Source: Chaenocephalus aceratus (taxonomy: Eukaryota; Chordata; Actinopteri; Perciformes; Channichthyidae). From it: a stretch of 64,000 nucleotides of DNA. Below, piece after piece: positions 42,445 to 53,890 of the stretch (positions within the stretch are counted from its first letter, which is position 1; every line of letters starts with the position of its first letter). A program made the translations under genes and the position numbers. The stretch is taken from positions 1 through 64,000 of the forward strand of contig JAMFTG010000680.1 of the NCBI GenBank assembly GCA_023974075.1, in the 5' to 3' direction. Under the pieces are notes generated by a model that ran no database searches, was not told where the DNA came from, and worked only from the letters and a program-made list of their open reading frames with translations.

Positions 42445-43254
42445 GTGTTGAGGACAGCTGTTTGCTGGGGTCAGTTGGCTGTAGGGCTGGAGATGCACGT
42501 GTGTGTCCAGAGAGGGGAGTTCAACATGTATCCAGTCTCTCATAGTGTTGCTGTGATAACACATATATTGTTTATTTCAGAAACCCAATACTTTTAGTTT
42601 AATGTCTGAGGCTATTCTATTTCATTGAGTCATGTCCGCATGCACCTGTCGCCTACATTTGAGTCAGATCAAGCCGAGTTGTGAATTGAACTAAAAGAAA
42701 AGTCATAAACAGAGTTATGTTCTTCTGAAATCATAACGTCTAGCTGGATCAAAGACATGGACAGCTGATGCCTCTCGGCCTCCCGTCATATTGCATTGAC
42801 TTTTCTTTAAAAATGACCACAGCGAGGAAAACAGAGCAGCTTACCCAGCTAGGCCGGACCCTCCCCCACATCCATGTTGCCTCTTCTACCCACACTGCAG
42901 TCTGTAGTTAGACTGTCAGTCTGTTAAGGATACACAAGAAATGACCCCGCCCGAACGCGTACAATGTGAAGAAGAACCCTGCTACTTGTAGTCTTATATT
43001 GAACATACGATTGACAGGGACTTACACTTGGTGGTCTTCACAGGCAGTCTGGAGATGTATACCTTTATTTATGTGGTGATGTAAAGTTTAATCAGTAACG
43101 TATCTGCATCATTTAGAAAGAAATTGATTTGCTGAGTGAAACATTCTTGTGTGGACTCGTCTCATGGAGCCCACCTCCACTCATCAGCCACTGAACTCGA
43201 AGTGCTCCCTGTGGAAAGTGGAACTTTGGAAACAGGACTTGACGAGGGAGATGC
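42445..43254. other. gene-free stretch
   Basis: Nothing recognised. Confidence 0.45.
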
Positions 43255-43582
43255 AGTTCTCCAGCCGCAGTGGATCAGTGCCCTTCATGGGATGAGTATG
43301 CTGCGCTCCTCGATGAGTGTTCTCCAGCCGCAGTGGATCAGTGCCCTTCAATGGGATGAGCATGCTGCGCTCCTCGATGAGTGTTCTCCAGCCGCAGTGG
43401 ATCAGTGCCCTTCATGGGATGAGCATGCTGCGCTCCTCGATGAGTGTTCTCCAGCCGCAGTGGATCAGTGCCCTTCATGGGATGAGCATGCTGCGCTCCT
43501 CGATGAGTGTTCTCCAGCCGCAGTGGATCAGTGCCCTTCATGGGGTGAGTATGCTGCGCTCCTCGATGAGTGTTCTCCAGCA
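43255..43582. repeat. 63-bp minisatellite, about 5 units
   Basis: Unit begins TTCTCCAGCCGCAGTGGATC and ends GCTCCTCGATGAGTG. At 63 bp it is a multiple of three, and the plus strand stays open (21-residue repeats). It lies upstream of a zinc-finger-like relic and may belong to the same gene. Confidence 0.9.
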
Positions 43583-44249
43583 GTAGGGGATCTGGGGAAG
43601 AGTACTGCCCCCATCACCGTCACCCAGTGAACATGAGCCGAGTCAACAAGGAGTATCAGAGACAGACGGTCACTCATCGTCCACTGGACATGAGGTGCTG
43701 GAAGCTGGAGACCAAGACACCAAGTCAACTCAGACAGCTGAACACTTGAAAGGAAGCGGCGAGTGGATGCAAAGAGGCCGCAAGTCACTGTTAAAACCAG
43801 CCATCAAAAGGATGGTGGAAGAGCTTGGGACAAAGCCCATTAGTGTTTGTATTGTAAAAAGTGAAATTTGAAGATCGCACGACATTTACAACGAAAGCAC
43901 ATGAAACTGATGTTGCCTCTGCATTTAGTTTTCAGACTGGCTCAAGACAAAGGAAGACACTTTTGGAATCTCTTCGCAACAAGCGGGACTGGCAACACGA
44001 GGTCTTAGAAAAAGGACACGGGGAGATTGTTACATGGAAACAGCCCTCTGAGGAAACATCTGTAAGGGACTACCTGCCATGCCAACACGGCTATGCAATG
44101 TTCAAGAGGACTGCACTCTGGAGACACGAGGAGTCGTGCAGAGATAGGACAGAGGAAAGGGGGAAAGGCAAAAGGAGAAGAGTTCAAAAAGCCTCCTCAC
44201 AACTCCTTCCACATCTGGTGGAATCATCAGAGGGGATTCAGAATGTAAT

Positions 44250-44561
44250 CAGAGTTCCCGTTAGCCGGTAATTACCGGACTATGACCGGCAAAATATGCT
44301 GAAGACCGGCAAATCTGAATCTCTCCGGTCAAAGTGTCCGGTCAAAATAATGTCCCTTTAGCGCAATACCGCATCAGTTGCGACACTTATGTGACAGACA
44401 AGAATAGTCAATTATAATGTCTAACACTTAATAATTAGTTTGTTTAATATCGAATCAATTTGTTTTAAAGCTCAATAAATAACAAAGAAGACCTTTGACC
44501 GGCACATTTAAACTTTAACGGACATATTGACCGGCAAAAAACGATTCTAACGGGAGCTCTG
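44250..44561. mobile_element. hAT MITE with target duplication
   Basis: Ends CAGAGTTCCCGTTAG and CTAACGGGAGCTCTG are inverted (one mismatch). Flanks AATGTAAT (44242-44249) and GATGTAAT (44562-44569) give a 7-of-8 target duplication. The interior repeats CCGGTCAAA/GACCGGCA motifs. Fragments with the same motifs lie near 61790-61815. Confidence 0.85.
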
Positions 44562-44746
44562 GATGTAATACACAATATGCTGCAAGATAAGGTACCTCTC
44601 ACATCAGAAGCGATGACGGGTACATATGGAGATGCATGTTTGCAAGGAAAGGCCGTGAGCAATCTCAACATCGGTGAACAGCACAGAAGTTGAGAGAACT
44701 GGGACGGTTTGTGTGTCAGAAGTCTGAAAGACATTTGTGACCCAAC

Positions 44747-45893
44747 CAGGGTAGGATTTTCACGGCGACCATGGCCGTCGTGGCCCCTCGGTCTGGCCGT
44801 TATGCCCCACAAATAATTGTACGTCCTACGGCCACCATGGCCTTTGGGCCCCTGATACTGTTAACATCTCGAAGTTGCTTTAAAAGCGACAGAACAGTGT
44901 TTTCTGAACTGCATTATGCTGCGTTCACAACGGACGTGATGCGAATATTCTCATCGCTCTGACCGCTGGAGTTTCACCGCGGCTGTCAGCTGTGTTTACT
45001 CCTGTCATTCAAACAGGACGCGCTGGAGAGGGGGCGGGGCTTATTTCCATGTAAATACTGTGGTGGAAACCAACTACGACAAAATGAACATATTTTACCG
45101 TGATTTAATTGTAATACACGTTTCAAAGTGATGCCGAAGTAACTACATACTGATTAGTAACCTGACAACGGTTAGTAAAAAACATGAATTAATGCTTTGA
45201 CAAGTCTGCAGACAAGACGGCAGGCGAAACATCTTTTAAAATGCGTGTTTTCTGAATGGATCAATCAGGCTAAACTAACCTGTAGCTGCTCCGTCCACAC
45301 TCACAAGTTCAAACAACGTCCTACAGACAGAATTAAAGCAGCGACTGTATTCGCCATGACAGTCTGTGGTTTGTACATCTTTAACTTTTGTCCAGTTTTG
45401 TCCAGAGCTGTGAGGATTAAAGAGACTCTCGTGCGCACACACACTTCACTGTGCTCTGCTGAATGATGTATGTGCAGAGTTTGACCCTTGAAGGCTGTTT
45501 CTTCTGAAATGGAATATATTTGTTAAATATTAATAGAATTTTAGATTTTTTGATTTGATTTTGGATCTGTGAATGGGAGAAGTAGTATATGGAAAACATA
45601 CCAAACACTAATTATTCAAAGTAAAGTGTTTTATTTTATATACGGTAATACTAAGGAGGCATAGGCCGATATGATGATATCATGTTTGACATTATTGATA
45701 TTAAAAAAGTGATTTGTTTTCCATTCGTGTGTTTTTCTTATAAAAAAGTGAAGTTATTTATTTGTAAGCTCCACATCCAAATGTTTCCCTCAATGGCCTT
45801 TGTGCCCTGGCATGTGGCCTTTGCGCCTTGAACAAATGTGTAACACCAAAGGCCAAATGGCCTTGCCCCTAAAATGACGAAATTCCAAGCCTG
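44747..45893. mobile_element. non-autonomous hAT element with target duplication
   Basis: Starts CAGGGTAGGATTTTC; the right end is the imperfect inverse GAAATTCCAAGCCTG. Flanks GACCCAAC (44739-44746) and GACCCACC (45894-45901) form a 7-of-8 duplication. Sub-terminal blocks repeat ATGGCC/GGCCAT. No transposase frame was found in its 1147 bp. Confidence 0.8.
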
Positions 45894-46094
45894 GACCCAC
45901 CACTTTTTCAGCTCGCAATTAAAGCAGCAAGGAGTGTCTCAAACTCCAACAATACCACCTGCGAATATGGAAAGCCATCGACTGCAGTGCAGATTGGATT
46001 TTCTCTCAAAGGGGCAACAGAATCTGGATTGGACATTGTTTGATGACATCAGATGTTGTAACTGAGAAGAAAGCCAAGAAGTTGCTGGATAACT

Positions 46095-46590
46095 CTTGGT
46101 CCACCTATGTGGGTCTAACGGTTAGAAAGAGATGTCAATCATCAAAATCGACCAAGGGGGGCCAGAGATATGGAAGATCCACCCAAATGACCCCAGAAGA
46201 GTTTTTTTTTCTAAACCTCTCTAAAAAGGTCAAATATCTATTCTTTGCATCGATCTTGATACAGGGTGCTTAGTATATGTTATACTTTGGATTCCTAAAG
46301 CTTGTAGTCTACCATCCCATCATTCAACGTTAGTTTTCACTATAAGAAATTGTTTATTTTGGACGGACACTATCATTTACAGTTTTTTACCGTGTTCAAT
46401 CTGAAGTTACTTTAAAATAAAAACATCTATATTGATTCTGACTCTTCTGCATCCAGCTCACAGGTTCATCATTACTCTGAGAACACAGATTATTAATGTT
46501 CCCCTTTTAGAAGATATGGTCCTTTGCTCTGGGAAAGTCCTTTTGGAGCCTGAGGCCTGAAGAACAGGCTCGGGCTTAACAGGTTAACGT
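46095..46590 (+). repeat. dispersed repeat family R1, copy 2
   Basis: Reverse-complement match of 1108-1625; ends near GGGCTTAACAGGTTAACG. The TTAA at its right edge may be the target, as for piggyBac-like elements, but terminal repeats are not clear. Confidence 0.65.
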
Positions 46591-46604
46591 TCATCATATG
46601 AAAC

Positions 46605-46900
46605 CAGTGCTTCTCAAAGTGTGGTCCGGACCGTGAGTGCCCCCTAGTGGTCCGTGAGTATATTGTTACAATTTCACATTTTAAGTAAATAAATCTAAAT
46701 TACCTCTCACGGGGATATCTCCGCAATGGAGCGAGCTTAAGTTTCAATTGCATGATATAGCCCAGTGCACCACCTTCATCACACATGTTACCACTTGTTT
46801 GTACCATTTTCAGGCGATTTGTAATCTGTTCTAGAAAAACCATGTGTTTTTGGATATTTGTGGAGTTAGGTGGTCCGCGAGTGTTTCTTTATTGGTTAAC
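46605..46900. mobile_element. hAT-like fragment
   Basis: Starts CAGTGCTTCTCAAAGTGTGG, a typical hAT terminus, and runs to GGTGGTCCGCGAGTG near 46885; the opposite terminus is missing. At 46898 a TTAACCCTTTGGAGTC sequence begins that may be another, TTAA-targeted element. Confidence 0.55.
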
Positions 46901-47313
46901 CCTTTGGAGTCGGCCGTCACGATCAGATCACATGACCTGTTCAAGCCGGTGCCGCATAAAAAACAACAGTCCGGGCAACATTGCTGTGTGTTTCCGTCGA
47001 AAGTACTGGCTTGAAACTATATGCCAGTCTTTGTTTCATGCAAAAAGACCCAGTAAACACGGAGATACGATGATATAAAGTTAATACAGATATATTTCAG
47101 AAGTATGAATAATGGAAGCACATCTTTTAATATCCTCGCCGTATTTTATCATTTTACGAAACGGAAAATACTGGAAACTGTAGATTCTGCTCAACAGGAT
47201 GTATTTACCAGGGAGGGGGTGAGGTAATCAGGTAAACGGAGTGAGACGAAGCGAGACGAAAAGAGACGAAGAGGGACGGTGGGAAATGGAGAGAGACGGC
47301 GATTGATGTAAAG
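46901..47313. other. unassigned, possible TTAA-targeted element
   Basis: Begins TTAACCCTTTGGAGTCGGC. A degenerate GAGACGAA repeat lies at 47240-47300. No gene. Confidence 0.3.
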
Positions 47314-49320
47314 CAGGGGTCGCCAACACGTCGGAGGTTTTCCGAGTAGCTCACCAGAGGGCGCTAAAGTGCAGTTGACATGTTGAGACATATTTATTTA
47401 TGTATTTTGAGAGTAAGGAAGATAGAGAAAAAGAGATGCAGTCATGACAACTGAGGAAGGTCCGTCAAGAAGAAATCTAAAATATACTACTTTCATGACG
47501 AGTGGGAACATGCATTTGTATTTACGAGCATCAAAGACAAGTGTGTTTAATTTGTGGCTCGAGTGTTGCGGTGGGGAAGAAGGGAAATGTGGAGCGGCAC
47601 TTCACGAAAACGTTTCAAAGGAGTATCCCGCCGGCAGTCACCTTCGCGTTGAGAAGGTACAACAATGAAAAGCTTCGCTACAAAGGCAACAGTCACTGTT
47701 CACGAAGCCTGCCAAGAAAGCTAGCCGAGCTACAGAAGCATCGTTCCGAGTCGCTCAGTATTTGGCAAAGAACAAAAAAGCTTTCACTGACGGCGGTGTT
47801 CTCAAGGGAGCGATGTCTGTTATGGCAGAGACTTTGTTCAGAGACCACAAGAGCAAGTCGGAGATCATGTCTGCCATTTGAGGATGTGCAACTGGGAGCC
47901 AACACTGTGGCGAGGAGAGTGTCGGCGCTGTCAGTGGATGCCATGGGACAGTTGGAGCGGGACACGGTCAGGTGCAACTGTATTTATCCGGATGGTTTTT
48001 GAGGATTTTACGGCGAAAGAGGAACTTCTGACACGGCTTCCACTCAAAACAACAACAAGAGGTGTGGACGTGTATAATTCTATTAAGAATCATTTCATAA
48101 ATAAAGGCTTGCAAATGGAGAAGCTTGTATCCATAACAACTGACGGAGCCCCGGCTATGAGAGGTCGCCACAACGGTTAGTCAGATCCGTATTTCCCACG
48201 TTTCCTGAGTCACCATTGCATCATTCACCAAGAAGCACTTTGCCAAAGTGATGGACTTCAGTCACGTCATGAAACCTGTCTATCCGAGCGAAGGCAAAAC
48301 AACACGGGAGCTTCAAAGGAACTGTCAGCTGAATATGGAGATCTCCTTCTCCATGCTGAGGCGAGGTGGTTGAGTAGAGGGACAGTCCTACAGCGCTTCC
48401 TCTCCTTGCTGAAGGAGGTAAAGCTCGTCATGGAAGAGAGGGGAGGACACCTCCATCGTACCTGATGCTGGTTGGTACTTGGCCTTTCTGACTGATCTGA
48501 CAGGAACATTAAACCAGCTTCACCTCCAGCTCCAAGGCAATGGCAACACAGTATGTGACACGATTAGTGCTGTCAAGGCCTTTAAAGCACATCTGTGTCT
48601 ATCTCCAGCACGTAGAGGGAAAGACATCATTTCCCCTCTGTTCAAAAGGTACTGCAGGAGAATAAAGCTGCTGCTGGTTTCTTGACTTATCCAAGTGCTG
48701 CGACTGCTTGACGAAGCGTGGGCAGGTTGAGGGCAGGTTTCTTGACTGTAAGCAGCTTGAGCCCTGTGCACGTCTAACCCATTCAACATCGTGATGTTAC
48801 TGACATGTCTGAGCGACTGGCCAGCCTGTTCAGTCTCAGGGCTTCAGAGCTGGAGATGATCAATCTCCAGAATGACATTCGGCTGAAAGCACATCAGACG
48901 GACGAAGACTTCTGGAAGCTATTGGACCCAGAGACATTCAAAAACATTCAAACTGCTGCACATTTGGGTCAACATATCGCTGTGACTCAGCATGCTCTGA
49001 TATGAACTTTATCAAATCCAAATCCAGGACAAGACTTGCTGACGAACACCTCAATGACTCAGAGTGACACACTCCGCAGTGCAGTGCTCTGGAGGATGCT
49101 CTGCAGTGCCAGGTGTCACACCAGCTGAGTCAGGAGAAGGACAGCAATGCAGTGACAGACTGAATGTTTGCTTGATGCAAGTTGAGAAAAGCACAAGCCA
49201 TATTCCCTTCTACATGTGAAACTCATTTGTGAAATGCTTGAAATAATGTAAACTATAGAAAAGTTATTACAATTAGGAACGTTGCACTCTTATCTGTAAA
49301 ACTGTGTACTGTAGTTATTG
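47314..49320 (+). mobile_element. hAT element, decayed
   Basis: Left terminus CAGGGGTCGCCAACACG at 47314 is a hAT signature. It carries a long, multiply broken transposase gene on the plus strand. No matching right terminus was found before the gypsy-like sequence at 49353, so the right end is probably lost. Confidence 0.75.
47443..49100 (+). pseudogene. hAT transposase relic (GTF2IRD2/ZBED5/SCAND3 type)
   Basis: Segments in changing frames: NMHLYLRASKTSV, KKASRATEASFRVAQYLAKN, AFTDGGVLKGAMSVMAETL, VQLGANTVARRVSALSVDAM, FEDFTAKEELLTRLPLKTTT, KLVSITTDGAPAMRGRHNG (with the catalytic-domain TDGAP motif), AEARWLSRGTVLQRFLSLLK, FLTDLTGTLNQLHLQLQGNG, MSERLASLFSLRASELEM and SDMNFIKSKSRTRLADEHLN (hAT dimerisation end). 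The order is that of a complete transposase of about 600 residues. A deletion near 47990 removes the CDES segment, and many frameshifts and stops are present. Domesticated vertebrate proteins such as GTF2IRD2, ZBED5 and SCAND3 derive from this hAT group. Confidence 0.8.
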
Positions 49321-49352
49321 ATGTTAAAGCAGAGCTCAGTATTGCATGGTGG

Positions 49353-50087
49353 TTATTTGTCTTTTTTTCTCTTCATGAGAAAGTCAAGAATCATGGCTGC
49401 TGAAGCCAGAATCCTGGCTGTAAGATCCAGCTCTGAAGCCGGAAACATGGCTGTATCGGGCGCTCTTGGAGCCGGGACCATGGCCGCTGGGGCCGGCCCT
49501 GGGGCTGGAACCATGGCTGCTGGGGCCTGTACTGGGGCTGGAACCATGGCTGCTGGGGCCTGTACTGGGGCTGGAACCATGGCTGCTGGGGCCTGTACTG
49601 GGGCTGGAACCATGGCTGCTGGGGCCTGTACTGGGACTGGAACCATGGCTGCTGGGGCCTGTACTGGGGCCTGTACTGGGACTGGAACCATGGCTGCTGG
49701 GGCCCGGGCTCCTAGTCTGGCCTTGCGACGACTCCTCTTAGCAGCCGCCTGAATACTCCGTGGGCCTCCATAAGCCTGACGAGTTCCAGCACATGACTCC
49801 AGAACAGGAGCAGGAACTGGGACAGAAGCATGGGTTGACCCCAGACGGACCACTCCGAGACGTCTGTAGTCAGCAGGCTGGAAATCACACCTCCAGAGGA
49901 AGTCCAACATCCAGTCAGGTAAGAACTCCACCAAGTCGGGCTTCTCCATCGCCAATCGGTGCGCCTCTACCAGGGCGGCCTCCTTCAGCCGAATACTGGA
50001 CGCTTCCTTCCACCAATCGTGGCAACATGCCAAAGGAAAATAAAAATGTTGCAGCTCCACCTCAAAAGGATCGTCTGCTGGGTCCAT
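49353..50087 (-). CDS. gypsy-like gag-type ORF with 11-residue repeats
   Basis: An uninterrupted 244-codon frame starting MDPADDPFE 18 bases after an LTR end. The N-terminal half is mixed charged and aromatic (FYFPLACCHDWWKEA, LPDWMLDFLW); the C-terminal half repeats PAAMVPAPVQA about six times. An ORF opening with MDP shortly after an LTR is typical of gag in fish gypsy-type retrotransposons. No CCHC zinc knuckle, protease or pol follows, so the element is a fragment, and the minus-strand sequence below 49353 is unrelated. The gag assignment rests on position, not on a recognised capsid domain. Confidence 0.5.
   Translation of the reverse strand: MDPADDPFEVELQHFYFPLACCHDWWKEASSIRLKEAALVEAHRLAMEKPDLVEFLPDWMLDFLWRCDFQPADYRRLGVVRLGSTHASVPVPAPVLESCAGTRQAYGGPRSIQAAAKRSRRKARLGARAPAAMVPVPVQAPVQAPAAMVPVPVQAPAAMVPAPVQAPAAMVPAPVQAPAAMVPAPVQAPAAMVPAPGPAPAAMVPAPRAPDTAMFPASELDLTARILASAAMILDFLMKRKKDK
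49490..49705. repeat. 33-bp tandem repeat in the gag-type ORF
   Basis: Unit GGGGCTGGAACCATGGCTGC plus TGGGGCCTGTACT, about six copies. It is a multiple of three and preserves the minus-strand frame. Confidence 0.9.
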
Positions 50088-50104
50088 TTCTGGTTGGGTC
50101 GTTC

Positions 50105-50407
50105 TGTCACGGTCGAGAGAAGGAAGCAGGACCCAAATGCAGATAACTTTGAGAGAACCTTTATTTCAAGGATAATCAACACGGAACACTCACCGGTGAA
50201 CTCAGTCACCAACAAACAACGACCCAACACTGAACACAGAAAGAGACAAGACTAAATACAGGGAGGGGTAATCACGAGACGAGAAACCGCCGGGCAGGGG
50301 AGGAGACGCTACCTGGTTGAAGCAGGAAGAATGGTACCAACACAACTGGCGCACATGCCTAAGATGTCCTGGTCAGAAACAAAGGAACGCAAAGTCAGGT
50401 AAACCTT
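50105..50407 (-). mobile_element. LTR attached to the gag-type ORF, 5'-truncated
   Basis: On the minus strand it ends CTCTCGACCGTGACA at 50105, after AATAAAGG near 50160 (polyadenylation-signal region) and TGTATTTAGTC near 50258 (weak TATA). The 5' end expected as TGTCACG is absent; instead the Harbinger terminal repeat starts at 50408, so the Harbinger element probably landed in or beside this LTR. Confidence 0.55.
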
Positions 50408-50718
50408 TTAGGCTGCGGCCACACGAGGACGAAAACGGTCGTTTGCGTTACTGTTTAGTGTCATATAGACCGTTCGGCCGCACGAGGACGACCGAATACG
50501 GCACTAAACGACTGAGGAAACGATAACGGGTCCCAAGGTGGATAGAAAGGCATACGCCACTCTCTGGGGGTCAAACGGCTCCGTGTGTGCGCCCTATACG
50601 GACATTTTCAGATCACTGATAGTGATTGCGCAATAGCCCCGCCTCTCCCCACCTCTTCTGCTCACCTCCGCTTACCCCGCGCCATTGCTGAAGTGTTTCG
50701 CCACCAACAACAACAACA

Positions 50719-51893
50719 ATGGCGGATCGCAGAGTTGCTATCGTGCTCCGGACGCTATTGACCATGCTACAGTTGTTTGTGCAACATCTACAGCAGGACA
50801 TGGAGAACATGACCTACATATTGCTAACACTACAGCGGGGAATAACCAGAAGGGCAACCAGGCGAAGGTTTTGGGTAAGACCCGGCAGAAGCAGCACTTG
50901 GTGGGACAATTTTGTCAATGGCATTATCATGGATGATGAATGGAGGGAGAACTTCCGCATGTCCAGAGCCTCTGTCGTCGCCCTGACCGAAGAACTGCGC
51001 CCATATATCGAGAAGAAAACATCAAACATGAGGGCACCGATTGATCCACTGAAAATGGTTGCGTAAATGCTGTATTACCTGAGCGATGGGGGGAGGAAGA
51101 CTGCCAACGCCTTCGGTGTTTCGCGCCAGGCTTTGTCCCTCATTATGAGGCAGACATGCAGAGCGATCTCCATCCACCTGGGTCCAAAATATATCAAGCT
51201 GCCTTTTACTGAGCCCGAGACCGCGGATCTGGTTGAGCGGATCTGGTTGAGCGGTTCCATTGTGCGCATCGAAATCAAGCAGCCATCTAACAACCCCACT
51301 GACTACATCAACAGGAAAGGCAGATATTCCCTTAATGTCCAGGCCGTCTGTGATTACAAATACCGATTCATGGATGTCGTGGTAAAGTGGCCTGGGAGTG
51401 TCCACGTGTCTTTTCTAACTCAAAGCTAAACATGTACTTGAAAACTGGAAAGATCCCTGCTCTGAGAAAACAGGTTGTGGATGAGGAAGAGGCCATACCC
51501 ATGTATCTTCTTGGGGATCCAGCCTACCCGCTGCTGCCGTACCTGATGAAGGAATATGCAACCGGTGGCTCCGCAGTTCAGGAACAGTGCTTTGGGCTAA
51601 CTTTGTGGAGGGCACGTATGGTCATTGAGTGTGCTTGTGGTCGCCTCAAGGCCAGATGTGCTGCACTCAGAAGGCCTATGGACATACACATGGATGACCT
51701 GCCCCATGTCATTTACTCCTGCTTTGTCCTCTGGCCAGTAAGGAGGCTGTGGGTGATCAGTCTGTGGTGGGAACAATTCAAGGTGAAAGGGATGTCCAGC
51801 CTCCCACACAGAGCAATAGGTATCCCACTGACTGTAATGAGGGGGGAGGGAAAGAGAGGGAGGGGAGTGCTTACGGCTTACATTGACCCGTAG
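50719..51893 (+). pseudogene. HARBI1-like PIF/Harbinger transposase
   Basis: From ATG 50719: MADRRVAIVLRTL, then WWDNFVNG, WRENFRMSRASVVALTEEL and a helix-turn-helix-like region ([20 protein letters not shown]), [33 protein letters not shown], then after a frameshift [18 protein letters not shown] and [14 protein letters not shown]. The family uses a DDE triad. Here the GxIDGTH block with the first Asp reads [11 protein letters not shown] beside a small duplication, the GSVHD block with the second Asp is broken by a ~7-base deletion near 51405, and only the Glu of VIE survives. A TAA at 51064 also interrupts it. Confidence 0.85.
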
Positions 51894-53589
51894 GACTACA
51901 TCAAAGACAGACTGTAGTATTTTTTTTGGGAAAAAGATGTGTTAAGATCTAATAAACATTCTTTGTTACATTCACTGTGCAGCTCCTTCAGTGACAGGTT
52001 TTGTTGTTGTACTTAGTACTTCTTAATGTATGTAACATTACGCTACATGTGATTCTCCAATGTTCAAAGTCTGAAATTAAAAATAAAATTGGCTGCAACT
52101 ACTTCCAGACTTTCTTTGAACATAAAGTGCAACAAATGTGCAAACGCAGTATCATATATACTTATACTTTCCCATAAGGACCCAACGACATGTGCAGGGG
52201 GTTTTCTGCCACACACAACACCAGGCTGGCTGACAGCTGGTCGCTGAAGTGTTTAAAGGAGAAACATACGAAGTGTTACTGAGGGCTAGAAGGGGGGCTT
52301 TGATATAGTGTCTTTGTCCCATGTTAGTACTCCACGTAGGTCTAAATGATTTGTAAAACATAAGTAGTTCATTCTATTTAGACTGATATTGCTGTTGAGA
52401 TATTATTAATGATATTCTTTTTTAACTATCATGTTGGGATTTGTATACAATATAATACAGTTTTACATCCAAGCAGAGGCTCATGCAATATTAATATCGC
52501 ACAACCCACTCTCACGCCCCCCTCTCACAATCTCATGAAGTCCCTAACACTGAGCAGTTGGTGGGTCATGGTCCAGGACATGTGATATTGTGTTGCCATA
52601 ACAATATAATAACATGTCTTGGTCAAATTGATATGAGACAAACATCGCTGTGACACTGATGTTCCATCCTGACTTGGAGTGACATATATGCACGATTAAA
52701 AATATGGTTATGATCTGCTCAGTTAATTTAGCTGATTCGATTATATTAAGTTATCCTTTATTCTTCAGTTCAAACAATTTAAACCAAAAAAGCATCCTCA
52801 GTAATGAAGTTATTTTACCATTGAAGCCCAATGTGACATTTCAGATATTTGACACTAGGGGGGGGGGGGGGTTATATATATCAGAAAGGTGGTCGATATA
52901 TGTTCTCCTTAATGTTCCCAGAAGTAGAAATGGGTCTGGGTTCTTATGGATCAAACAACGTAAGCTCTCTGCTTTATCAGTCAACGTGGCCAGTAACAGA
53001 TAGGCCACTGACTGTAATGAGGGAAGACAGCAAAGAGTGCTGAAGAGTGCTTGCGAGTACATTGACATGAAAGACAAGACTGTTATTTTGCAAGAGCTAT
53101 AGTGTCCACATTTCACATGTTCACAGTGCAACAAGGAATAGCCTTGACTGGCAACACAAATAGGGACAAACATATTCACTGCAATAAAAAGTTATATAAT
53201 ACAAAATAAAAGTAAAATACACTACACATACACTTGGCATGGCGGAGCCTCAGCTGCCGCGCCAGCAGCTGGAGGCAGCGCCACAACGCCTGTAGCCCTC
53301 GGGCGTACAGAGCCGGCGGCCCACCGCCACATCCAACATGGAACACTGCAAATAAAAAAACACCACATTTACACAAATCAGAAAACTATTAACAACCATT
53401 GAGACCAGTGATTCTTGAGACGGGGGGCTGCACCCCCCGAAGGAACCCCGTGCCACCCCTGCAACGGAAGATCACAACTGAAGCACAGCCAGCTCCATGA
53501 GTGATACTGACGGCCTGTCAGGAGAGGGAGAGAGATGCTGCCTTTATTATTCTTATAGAGTCGTTCTCACATCCTTTTAAAGCTCACTA
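51894..53589. other. Harbinger interior without recognised genes
   Basis: 52858-52871 is a run of 14 G. 52985-53100 is a diverged duplicate of 51818-51930 (CCACTGACTGTAATGAGGG block). 53230-53340 is GC-rich and open on the minus strand but without a recognised domain. Confidence 0.5.
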
Positions 53590-53890
53590 TGACATGGCTT
53601 AGTTTGCGCTTCTGATTGGTCAATTCAGAACACGTGACACGTCGTTAATCCAGAACAGACAGACCGCTGTCAAGGACTTATTGACCGCTGTTAAGGACGC
53701 TCACATCTGCACTAACAAGTCCGGTCGATTGAACTGTTTACAGTTTGGCTTTTGAACTGACGAGACAAGAGCGACAAGAACACAGCAGAACCCCTCCTTT
53801 GTTGAGAATGTGCCCGTGTAATAAGCGCGATAATGTGCAGCGACTTCATGCAGATCTACGCGTCGGGCTGACATAAATACTTTTGTCATT
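53590..53890. repeat. fragment of the 3.8-4.4 kb/57.3 kb repeat family
   Basis: Shares GACCGCTGTTAAGGACGCTC and GATGTGAG-type sequence with 4140-4175 (inverted), and TTGAGAATGTG then CGTGTAATAAGCGCGATAAT with 57310-57350 (inverted). Confidence 0.5.

Larger units (their letters stand above)
43760..46045 (+). pseudogene. zinc-finger-like gene relic split by two hAT elements
   Basis: Three coding segments line up: 43760-44249, 44562-44746 and 45894-46045. The first has a C2H2-like finger (CLYCKK, a stop, then LKIARHLQRKH), ASAFSFQTGSRQRK, LRNKRDWQHEVLEKGHGE and a degenerate finger DYLPCQH...WRHEESC. The second continues HNMLQDKVPLTSEA and SLKDICDPT. The third reads KAARSVSNSNNTTCEYGKPS. It resembles a multi-copy fish protein family with LRNKGN...H motifs, sometimes near Crypton-type recombinases; that link is weak. 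Stops and shifts also occur outside the insertions. Confidence 0.5.

Noticed and set aside
43136..43630. 164-codon ORF with 21-residue repeats as a real secreted or structural protein
   Set aside because: The openness comes from a 63-bp minisatellite and no flanking domain or signal peptide supports it; it may at most be part of the relic downstream.
49466..49752. Plus-strand frames rich in Leu-Gly-Pro or Gly-Ala-Met
   Set aside because: They are shadows of the 33-bp repeat in the minus-strand gag-type ORF.
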